DNA from: JBOGJG01 sp050747825
GTDB lineage: Bacteria > Acidobacteriota > UBA6911 > RPQK01 > JBOGJG01
Assembly (NCBI GenBank): GCA_050747825.1
Contig: JBOGJG010000045.1
Location: 1 to 23,272, forward strand
DNA: 23,272 nt
Direction: 5' to 3'
Shown here: piece after piece, positions 15,666 to 22,246 of the stretch
Layout of the letters: each line of letters starts with the position of its first letter
Position numbering within the stretch: the stretch's first letter is position 1
Position numbers and translations under genes: made by a program
The notes under the pieces: generated by a model
What the model was told of the DNA's origin: nothing
What the model saw: only the letters and a program-made list of their open reading frames with translations
Databases searched by the model: none

Positions 15666-17213
15666 ATGAAGTACCTGACCTACTCCGGAAACAATCTGAT
15701 CAATGCCGATCTGCCGGACAGCGCCACGCTGTTCTATCCGCCGGCTTCGATCCCCGGTATTCCCAAGCGCGCCATCCCCGAGGCGGTAGAGAAGGCGTTT
15801 GCCAATCCCCTGGGAATGGCTCCCTTGCAGGTACTGGTGAGCGCGCAGTCCAAAGTGCTGATTGCATTCGACGACAATTGCCAGCCCTTCCCCATGATGA
15901 GCAAGCCGGATATCCGTCAAATTGTGATCGAGGCTCTTCTGCCTCTTCTCTATGCCAGCGGCGTCGAAAAGCGCAACATCCAGTTGATGTGCGCGGTAGC
16001 GCTCCACCGCAAGATGAAGCATCACGAGTTGGCTTATATGCTCGGCCAGAAAATCATGAGCGAGTTTTATCCGGAACAGTTGAGGAACTTCGACGCCGAA
16101 GACCGTGACGACATCGTCCTGGTGGGAGAGACCGAAGAAGGGGAACTTGTCGAAACCGCCCAGGCCGTTGCAGAGAGCGATCTGGTCATTTATGTGGATG
16201 CCATCCAGATTCCTCTCAATGGCGGGCACAAGTCAGTGGCGGTCGGGTTCGGGACCTACCGGAGCATTGCCCCGCACCACTCCCCCCAAATGACAGCGGA
16301 CAATCCTAACGTGATGCAGCCCCACAATTCGAACATGCACAATTGCATCGAAAGAATGAGCCGGCTCCTCCAGAAGCATACCCGGATCATGGTGCTGGAA
16401 GCGCCGATGAACGGGTCAACCTATCCCGCCCATTTAAGCTTTCTCAGCAAGCCGGCAGAGCGCTGTAATGTGCTGGAGAAGGGATTAAAAGTCCTGACCG
16501 CTCCATCGATGGGCCTTCTTCCTGAAGAGCTGAGATATCGGATATTTAAAGGCATCCGAACCCAGTATCAGCCGCTGGAGATCAACGCGGGCGCCATCGA
16601 TGACGTGCACCGGCAAACTCTGCGGGCGCTGCAGCCCCAACTGGTAGTGGACGCGCCCGGGCAGTACGACACGCTCGTATTCGGCTTGCCTGATCTGAGC
16701 CCTTATTCGGTAGGGGCGAGGATTAATCCCGTCCTGGTGGTCAGCGACGTGCTGGGCTATGTCTGCAACTGGTTTTATAACCGGCCCTTCTTGAAGAAGG
16801 GAGGGGTGGCGATTATCCTCAACCCCGTTTACGAGAGGTTTCATCCTGAATACCATGCCGCCTATCAGAAATTCTGGGATGAGGTTTTGCCCGAGACGAC
16901 GGAACCGTTCGAAATGCAGGAGCGCTTTCAGGAGAAGTTTGCGTACGACCCTCACCTGATCGATTGCTATCGAAACCGCTTTGCGCATCATGGATTCCAC
17001 CCTTTTACAGTCTGGTACTGGGCGACTTACCCGCTGAAATATTTGTCGCGGGTGATTCTGGTGGGTCCGGAAAACGACCGGAGCGCCAAGAGACTCGGCG
17101 TGTCGTGGTCTCCCAGCCTGGGACACGCACTGGGCTGGGCCCGGGAGATTACGGGCGGCGAGGAAGTGGTTGCCTTGACCATCCCGCCTTTTATGTACTT
17201 GAGGGTTCCCTGA
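15666..17213 (+). CDS. LarA-like (DUF2088 / lactate racemase domain) protein
   Basis: A 515-residue protein with the LarA N-terminal pattern: the strand IAFDDNCQPFP (where LarA has DxTRPxP), VALHRKMKHHEL with His114 (LarA GTHRxMTxEE) and GGHKSVAVGFGTYRSI with Lys189, the position where LarA binds its nickel-pincer nucleotide. His204 or His205 may match the C-terminal histidine of the site. The PH preceding SGGxKS in LarA is not seen; QIPLN stands there, so lactate racemase activity should not be assumed. The chain is longer than LarA (about 425), with an aromatic C-terminal part. It ends the plus-strand operon and overlaps the convergent dehydratase by 23 bp. Its role may be epimerisation or redox change at a hydroxyl carbon (inference). 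Confidence 0.75.
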   Translation: MKYLTYSGNNLINADLPDSATLFYPPASIPGIPKRAIPEAVEKAFANPLGMAPLQVLVSAQSKVLIAFDDNCQPFPMMSKPDIRQIVIEALLPLLYASGVEKRNIQLMCAVALHRKMKHHELAYMLGQKIMSEFYPEQLRNFDAEDRDDIVLVGETEEGELVETAQAVAESDLVIYVDAIQIPLNGGHKSVAVGFGTYRSIAPHHSPQMTADNPNVMQPHNSNMHNCIERMSRLLQKHTRIMVLEAPMNGSTYPAHLSFLSKPAERCNVLEKGLKVLTAPSMGLLPEELRYRIFKGIRTQYQPLEINAGAIDDVHRQTLRALQPQLVVDAPGQYDTLVFGLPDLSPYSVGARINPVLVVSDVLGYVCNWFYNRPFLKKGGVAIILNPVYERFHPEYHAAYQKFWDEVLPETTEPFEMQERFQEKFAYDPHLIDCYRNRFAHHGFHPFTVWYWATYPLKYLSRVILVGPENDRSAKRLGVSWSPSLGHALGWAREITGGEEVVALTIPPFMYLRVP

Positions 17214-18141
17214 GGTACTCCGGATGGAGATTGCCGCCGCTGAGCACCAACACGGTCTTTTCGAGCGGAACCTTGCCTTCGAGCACCGCCGCCATAGGCA
17301 CGGCGCCGGAAGGTTCAACTACCAGCTTCTCTTCATAAAAATGGTGGCGGACAGCTTGCAGAATCGTTTCCTCGCCAACGGTGACCACGTGATCCACATA
17401 GGCCTGAATCAGCGGAAATGTAAGGCTGCCCGGCTTCGTGGCCGTCAATCCGTCGGCCATCGTTTCGGCACGATCAATGCTGACTGGTCTGCCGGCCTGA
17501 AAGGACAGATACGCAGCATTCGATCCCGCAGGCTGGACCCCCCAGACCTGAATGGACTTCGAGGCGAGCTTGGCCGCAAGGGCAATGCCTGCAATCAGCC
17601 CTCCCCCGCTGACCGGGACCACGAGATGTGAGGCGCCGGGAAATTGGCTGAAGATTTCCAGGGCGGCTGTCGCATTCCCGTAAACTGCGTCCGGATGATC
17701 ATAGGGGTAAATGACGGTGCGGCCCTCGCCTCGCTCAATTTCGGCTACCTTTTGATCCCGCGCCTCGAATCGGTCTTCGCAGGGCACCACTTCTGCACCC
17801 CAGGCTTTAGTGCGCTCGACTTTCAGCGGATGGGCCGACTTCATCATCACGATCTTGGCGGAGAGGCCGAGCTGTTTTGCGGCATAAGCCGCGGCTTGAG
17901 CAAAATTGCCGGAACTGGACGTAACCAGCCCCTGCCGCCGCCGCTCTTCCGAAAGCAGCAGGATCTGATTGAAAGCCGCCCGCACCTTAAAAGAGCCGGT
18001 TACCTGCAGGCTCTCGGCTTTGAGGTGCAGCTCGGAGTGGAAGGAAGATTGGAGAAGGGGAGTCTCACGGATAAAGGCTTTCAGGCGCGCCTGGGCTTCT
18101 AAGATATTCTGCTTGTTCGCCTGAAACTTATTGCCCTCCAT
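17191..18141 (-). CDS. PLP-dependent threonine/serine dehydratase family protein
   Basis: A 316-residue fold-type II PLP enzyme. The Schiff-base lysine is in LQVTGSFKVRAAFNQ (about residue 53), the phosphate-binding glycine loop is VPVSGGGLIAGIALA, and SSGNFAQAAAYAAKQLG is the substrate-loop motif. The ending VLSGGNLHPEYL is typical. It lacks the C-terminal regulatory ACT domain of IlvA and so resembles catabolic threonine dehydratase or serine/threonine racemase. It stands alone, convergent with the LarA-like gene; ATG at 18141, 31 bp from the next, divergent gene. Confidence 0.9.
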   Translation of the reverse strand: MEGNKFQANKQNILEAQARLKAFIRETPLLQSSFHSELHLKAESLQVTGSFKVRAAFNQILLLSEERRRQGLVTSSSGNFAQAAAYAAKQLGLSAKIVMMKSAHPLKVERTKAWGAEVVPCEDRFEARDQKVAEIERGEGRTVIYPYDHPDAVYGNATAALEIFSQFPGASHLVVPVSGGGLIAGIALAAKLASKSIQVWGVQPAGSNAAYLSFQAGRPVSIDRAETMADGLTATKPGSLTFPLIQAYVDHVVTVGEETILQAVRHHFYEEKLVVEPSGAVPMAAVLEGKVPLEKTVLVLSGGNLHPEYLREPSST

Positions 18142-18172
18142 TAAATCTAATGTACACGAAAGGATGAATTAG

Positions 18173-19270
18173 ATGTCTCCCCAAAAGAGTCTTCTGGCTA
18201 TTGGTCTGGTGGCGATCGGCATTTTGCTGGGTTTCGCGCTTCGGGGCACCACTGGTGCAACTGATCCCGAGGCGCTTGGGCAGCCCTTTATTCTTGTACC
18301 GGATGAGGGGGTGCCGGCCGGAGATCTTCGGGCTGGCGAGGTCGAAGCAGCAGAGCCTGATTTCGAGCCTGCCCCGCAGAAGGCGGCACCGCAGGTGAGC
18401 CGGCGGGATACTGCCCCGGCTGCCTCAAGGACACCCCATGTGAGCAATCCTTTGCGCCCGACCTACAGCACTCGATCTGAGGCGCCGGCCACGGAGACAG
18501 CCTATCCGGATTATTCCAACTCGGATTACTCCAGCCCGGACTCTTCGAGCGGCGATTCCTACGGCGGATCGACGAGCGCCGATACAGGCGAAGGGGCACA
18601 AGTGCCACCGGCACGAGTGCCCTCGGCGCCGCGGCCTCCCTGGGCAAGCGATTCCAGTTCCGGCGACTCCTCCGGGGCCTCTTATGGGGGGCAATCGGGG
18701 ACTTACACTGCTCCGGCTACGGCCCCGGCGCGAGTGCCCTCGGCGCCCCGGGTGCAGACGGCTGAGCTCCCGGAAGGGACGGTCCTTGAAATCAGGCTGG
18801 GGGATTTAATCAGCACCCAGACCAATCAGCCGGGAGACCCCTTTGAGGCGACCTTGGACCGGGAGCTGACTGTAAACGGACGGGTCGTGGCTCCAAGAGG
18901 GAGTCGCATCCTCGGCGAACTCGTCGATGTGGAGGACGCAGGCCAAGTGAAAGGCCGCGCCCGGATGGCCCTGGCCCTCAACCGGTTGCAGGTCGGCGAT
19001 GAGACCTACGCGATCAGGACGAACACGATTCGATTCGAAGCCAAGAGCACGAAAGAGCGCGATGCCAAGGTCATTGGCGGGGTCGCAGGCTTGGGCGCCC
19101 TCCTGGGTGGATTGGCCGGCGGCAAGAAGGGGGCTGCGGTCGGAGCCACAATCGGCGGCGCCACCGGAACGGCTACTGTCCTGGCGACTGAAGGCGACGC
19201 AGTTGAGTTCAAGCCCGAGCACAAATTCAGCTTCCGGCTGGAGGAAGACATTCAGGTGCAGGTGCACTGA
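18173..19270 (+). CDS. Membrane-anchored envelope protein with Ser/Gly-rich linker and glycine zipper
   Basis: No known function. The 365 residues fall in four parts. A single N-terminal membrane segment (LLAIGLVAIGILLGFALRG) is followed by a low-complexity Pro/Ser/Gly/Tyr region (about 40-195) with SDYSSPDSSSGDSYGG and two copies of PARVPSAPR. A beta-rich domain (about 200-295) holds GTVLEIRLGDLISTQTNQPG, VVAPRGSRILGELVD and MALALNRLQVGDETYAI. A C-terminal glycine zipper (IGGVAGLGALLGGLAGG and AAVGATIGGATGTA) may sit in or near a membrane. The beta-rich part resembles hypothetical acidobacterial envelope proteins. It overlaps no neighbour and is followed by tRNA-Ser. Confidence 0.75.
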   Translation: MSPQKSLLAIGLVAIGILLGFALRGTTGATDPEALGQPFILVPDEGVPAGDLRAGEVEAAEPDFEPAPQKAAPQVSRRDTAPAASRTPHVSNPLRPTYSTRSEAPATETAYPDYSNSDYSSPDSSSGDSYGGSTSADTGEGAQVPPARVPSAPRPPWASDSSSGDSSGASYGGQSGTYTAPATAPARVPSAPRVQTAELPEGTVLEIRLGDLISTQTNQPGDPFEATLDRELTVNGRVVAPRGSRILGELVDVEDAGQVKGRARMALALNRLQVGDETYAIRTNTIRFEAKSTKERDAKVIGGVAGLGALLGGLAGGKKGAAVGATIGGATGTATVLATEGDAVEFKPEHKFSFRLEEDIQVQVH

Positions 19271-19315
19271 GCCCGATTCGCGTGATTCGTTGGCTCAGAC
19301 AGACACTAACATCGT

Positions 19316-19344
19316 TTGATTCACCCCCAGAGTTTCTCTAGAAT
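19316..19344 (+). promoter_or_regulatory. Predicted sigma-70 promoter of tRNA-Ser(GCU)
   Basis: TTGATT (19316-19321), 17-bp spacer and TAGAAT (19339-19344) place the transcript start around 19351, about 20 nt before the mature tRNA 5' end. Confidence 0.55.
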
Positions 19345-19371
19345 ACCTATTTTCTAGATCCCGCCATCCAC

Positions 19372-19463
<92 letters not shown>

Positions 19464-19484
19464 CGGTTTTTTAATACGCCAGCG

Positions 19485-19895
19485 TCAGGGTCCTTGCGAT
19501 GATTGGCCGGGTCGGCCGCGCATGGAGGGGGTTTGGCCACGGCGAGGCGTAAGGCGTTGGAATTCCTGCCACTGGTCGTCTGATAGTACCTCTCGCAGTC
19601 CCCGATCCGCTTTAGCCCGGATGTCCTGTATGCGCGGGCTCATATCGCGGCGCAGATCCCGCAGGTCCTCCCGCAGATGATCAAGGATTATCCTGACCTC
19701 CGCCTCCTGATCGTTGCTCAGGTCGAGCCGATTGAAGAGCCGCTGCAGTCCCCTTTCGGGAAACTGGGCGATTTGAGGCCGGGGCGCGCGCCAGCGGAAG
19801 TGCAAAGTGGTGGCCAGACTGCCGGCCAGGGTTCCCAGCAGGAATATCGCTACCACCGACAACCACACGCGCCAGCGCTGACTAAGGTTCGCCAT
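19485..19895 (-). CDS. Membrane-anchored Spy/CpxP-like periplasmic protein
   Basis: A 136-residue protein with an N-terminal membrane anchor (VWLSVVAIFLLGTLAGSLATT) and a helical periplasmic part, LDLSNDQEAEVRIILDHLRE then RDLRRDMSPRIQDIRAKADR, ending in LSDDQWQEFQRL. The pattern of an L(T/S)xxQ-like turn plus long Arg/Glu-rich helices fits the Spy/CpxP and heavy-metal-resistance sensor group, which bind unfolded proteins or metals in the periplasm. The C-terminus is a disordered, basic GRPGQSSQGP tail. It starts 14 bp before the anti-sigma stop, so it is the last gene of the stress operon. Confidence 0.7.
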   Translation of the reverse strand: MANLSQRWRVWLSVVAIFLLGTLAGSLATTLHFRWRAPRPQIAQFPERGLQRLFNRLDLSNDQEAEVRIILDHLREDLRDLRRDMSPRIQDIRAKADRGLREVLSDDQWQEFQRLTPRRGQTPSMRGRPGQSSQGP

Positions 19896-20376
19896 TGGTT
19901 TCTGCGCCGCCGTAAAGGGTCATGATTATCTGATTGTCCGTAATCTGTTCCAGCTCCGGATCCTGCGCGAGCACTTGCTCCGCTGAGAACAGGCCGGAAG
20001 CGTCTTCCGCTGCCCAACTGGGCGGGCCGGCACCATTAACCAGAGCGTTCAGTCCGCCCAAAGTCGCTACAACAAGCAGGAGGAACGTCAGCAGCCCGGG
20101 AGCTCTCTGCCACAGCTCTTCAAATCCGGGAAAGGAAACCGGCGCCTCTCGACTCGTCCCAACGGATGCCATGACTCGCGTTTTAAAAAAGGGATCAGGC
20201 TCGAATTGCTCAGCAGCCCTCGCCAGCAACAAGGCTTGAGAAGTCTGTGCTGCATCGAAGGCCCTGCGGCAGGAAGGGCACCCCCCGATATGCCCTCGGG
20301 CTTCAGTCAGCTCGGCCGGCGTCAGTTCAGCGAGACCCTTCCCGCCGAGCAGGTGATGAATGTGAGTTTGCCTCAT
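19882..20376 (-). CDS. Zinc-finger (ZAS/zf-HC2) anti-sigma factor
   Basis: A 164-residue single-pass membrane protein. The N-terminal cytoplasmic part has the anti-sigma zinc motif HIGGCPSCRRAF (HxxxCxxC), which binds ECF sigma factors. A transmembrane helix (LLTFLLLVVATLGGLNAL, about 95-113) follows, then a short acidic periplasmic tail. Its ATG overlaps the sigma stop (ATGA, 20376-20373), as expected for a sigma/anti-sigma pair, so it most likely sequesters the upstream ECF factor until an envelope signal arrives. Confidence 0.9.
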   Translation of the reverse strand: MRQTHIHHLLGGKGLAELTPAELTEARGHIGGCPSCRRAFDAAQTSQALLLARAAEQFEPDPFFKTRVMASVGTSREAPVSFPGFEELWQRAPGLLTFLLLVVATLGGLNALVNGAGPPSWAAEDASGLFSAEQVLAQDPELEQITDNQIIMTLYGGAETNGEP

Positions 20377-20969
20377 TTGCGGATTTCCTTTGGAGCCATT
20401 AAAGCCTGGACCTCCTTCCGGAGTTTTTTACGCGCCCGGAAGGCTCTGACCTTGATCCTGGATACGGACCAGCCTGTCTGATCAGCTATCTCACGCGAAC
20501 TCATCCCCTCACCGTCCAGGAGAAGAAGAATCAACCGATCTTCGGGTTCCAACAAAGCCAGGACCTTTTCGGCCAGATCGGAAACGATGACATCACGCTC
20601 AGGGTTGGGAGCAGGCCCGGACTGGAGGAGGGCGGCCGACTCTGCGCTCTGGTTCTCCAGCCACTGCACTTCCTTCGAAGTCAACCCGGCCGCCGGGGTT
20701 TCGGGCCGCCGGCTGCTGCGGATCAAATTGAGACAGACGTTGTGAGCCACTCGAGTCAACCACCCTTCGAAAGAACCTTCGCTGCGGTATTTTGGAAGCT
20801 GAGAAAACACGCGAATAAATGTTTCTTGAGCGGCATCCTGGACCTGCTCCGGATCGCGAAAGAAGCGGCTGGCCACCCGGAACACACGGCGGCTGTAACG
20901 CTCAACAATTTGTTCGAAGGCATGCTCATCCCCCTTAATGCTGAGTCTGACCAGTTTCTGATCCGGAAT
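20373..20969 (-). CDS. ECF-type RNA polymerase sigma factor, non-canonical start
   Basis: Region 2 is clear (RDPEQVQDAAQETFIRVFSQ, then SFEGWLTRVAHNVCLNLIR), and region 4 has LLLDGEGMSSREIADQTGWS followed by VSRIKVRAFRARKKL. The acidic linker between them is ordinary. The first standard start is the GTG at 20885, but that cuts off helix 1: the frame continues upstream as DQKLVRLSIKGDEHAFEQIV, which matches the normal ECF N-terminus. No ATG, GTG or TTG lies between it and the TAA that ends the Spy-like gene. ATT at 20969 or CTG at 20990 or 20954 are the candidates; I placed the start at ATT 20969. It likely drives this operon. Confidence 0.85.
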   Translation of the reverse strand: MPDQKLVRLSIKGDEHAFEQIVERYSRRVFRVASRFFRDPEQVQDAAQETFIRVFSQLPKYRSEGSFEGWLTRVAHNVCLNLIRSSRRPETPAAGLTSKEVQWLENQSAESAALLQSGPAPNPERDVIVSDLAEKVLALLEPEDRLILLLLDGEGMSSREIADQTGWSVSRIKVRAFRARKKLRKEVQALMAPKEIRK

Positions 20970-21005
20970 TCCGGCACCCGATTTTCGCAGCGCAAAACCT
21001 GAAAC

Positions 21006-21497
21006 TTACTGGCCGGGATGCCTCAGGCGCCGCTCCTCTTTGATCCCTTCGAGCTTCGCAAGCTGTTCCGGAGTGAGGACTGAGAGCATCTCCTGACGCA
21101 TGTTGAAGTGTTGGCCCATAAGCTCAGCCTCCAGGTGTGCCAACTGAGTCAGCCTTTCGGAGGCGAGAGCCTGGTCGAAGCTTCCCTCTGCGAAGGACTG
21201 CCGCAGCTCACGGTGCCCGGTCCTGATTTCCTGGCGCAAAGGGGCGCCCTGCTCCCTGTATGCAGCCGCAATCTGCCGGATCTGCTCTTTCTGGGCGTCG
21301 GTAAGCTCAAGCGCCCGAAAGATCCCCATAAAGCCGCGTTGCATGCCGAAGCCGCCATGGCCTGCAGCGTGAAACCCTGGCGATGGACCAGCGCGACCGG
21401 GTCCTTTGCGGGGCTGCGCGAAGGTCGCCGGGAGGCTCAAGGCAACCCCCAGGACTAGGATTGAACCGCCTGCTAACAGCCTGTTCGATAATTTCAT
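21006..21497 (-). CDS. Spy/CpxP-family periplasmic protein
   Basis: A 163-residue secreted protein. The signal peptide is KLSNRLLAGGSILVLGVALS with cleavage near TFA-QP. The mature part has two LTxxQ motifs typical of Spy/CpxP: ELTDAQKEQIRQIA (about 65-80) and VLTPEQLAKLEGIKEERR near the end, joined by helices rich in Arg, Glu and Gln. Such proteins are ATP-independent periplasmic chaperones or stress sensors. It is the first gene of the operon and is in the same frame as the sigma gene, separated by one TAA. The RBS is AGGAGA about 7 bp before the ATG. Confidence 0.85.
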   Translation of the reverse strand: MKLSNRLLAGGSILVLGVALSLPATFAQPRKGPGRAGPSPGFHAAGHGGFGMQRGFMGIFRALELTDAQKEQIRQIAAAYREQGAPLRQEIRTGHRELRQSFAEGSFDQALASERLTQLAHLEAELMGQHFNMRQEMLSVLTPEQLAKLEGIKEERRLRHPGQ

Positions 21498-21676
21498 TCT
21501 AATTCTCCTATCTGTTTGAGGTTAATCGCTTTTCACATTATTTGCCAATGCTAACTTAGAAGACACCGCAGGCGGGCCGGCGGTTACAAGTATTTTTGAA
21601 AAGAATCCACCTGGAATAGAATGGAAGGCAAGGAAGTACTAAACACTTAACCCCAAAGTCACAAGGAGAATTCAAT

Positions 21677-22159
21677 ATGTGTGACTATTCGTTGGAAGGC
21701 TATCAGAACCGCAAAGCAGTCGAAGGAGAGGCCCTGATCTCCCGTCGATTCCACACGGGAACGCAGGGATTTACCGCCCCCGATTCTCCCCATAGGGCGG
21801 TTTGCGTGACGGAAGGAACCAAGCTTTTGGTCCGGGACATTCCTGACGAGCTGCAGAAAACGCTAAGCGTCGGGCCGGAGGCAATGGCCACCTTTACCTA
21901 CCTGGAACGAAGCCCCAGCCGCTGGTGGTCGTGGGCTTTTCTGAGCCCAGTCCGATACCATCGCGACGGACTGGTGTTCTCCAGCGGCAAGGAAATCCTG
22001 ATCAACAACCTGCCCGAAGGATTGAGGGCCGATGTTCTTTCTCAGGCAGTCGCAGCCGAGCCGGTAGTCCGGCCCGAAGGGATCGAATCGAATTCCCCAT
22101 CTTTTCCCGGAAGGGACGGCGCATCGCTCCCTACGGCTACTCACCGGCTACGCCGATAG
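21677..22159 (+). CDS. Hypothetical protein beginning MCDYSL
   Basis: A 160-residue protein with AAGGAGAA 8 bp before the ATG. It begins MCDYSLEGYQNRKAVEGEAL and later has HTGTQGF and RAVCVTEGTKLLVRDIP. Short proteins with an MCDYSL start and a TGTRGF-like motif are known as an uncharacterised family; the second-position cysteine is conserved in what I recall. There is no signal peptide or membrane segment. The C-terminal end (ATHRLRR) is low in character and may have drifted. It is divergent from the Spy operon (180 bp shared region) and 87 bp before the candidate selenoprotein gene. Confidence 0.75.
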   Translation: MCDYSLEGYQNRKAVEGEALISRRFHTGTQGFTAPDSPHRAVCVTEGTKLLVRDIPDELQKTLSVGPEAMATFTYLERSPSRWWSWAFLSPVRYHRDGLVFSSGKEILINNLPEGLRADVLSQAVAAEPVVRPEGIESNSPSFPGRDGASLPTATHRLRR

Positions 22160-22246
22160 GTTTTTCCTGTTTCCTCTTCTATGGTTTTGGTGTAGATTTT
22201 TGGAAACATCAAACGCGGGCATCAATCCGCAGGAGGAAGGGTTACT

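Noticed and set aside
15408..16229. Minus-strand 273-codon ORF
   Set aside because: Antisense to the dehydrogenase and LarA-like genes; no motif of its own.
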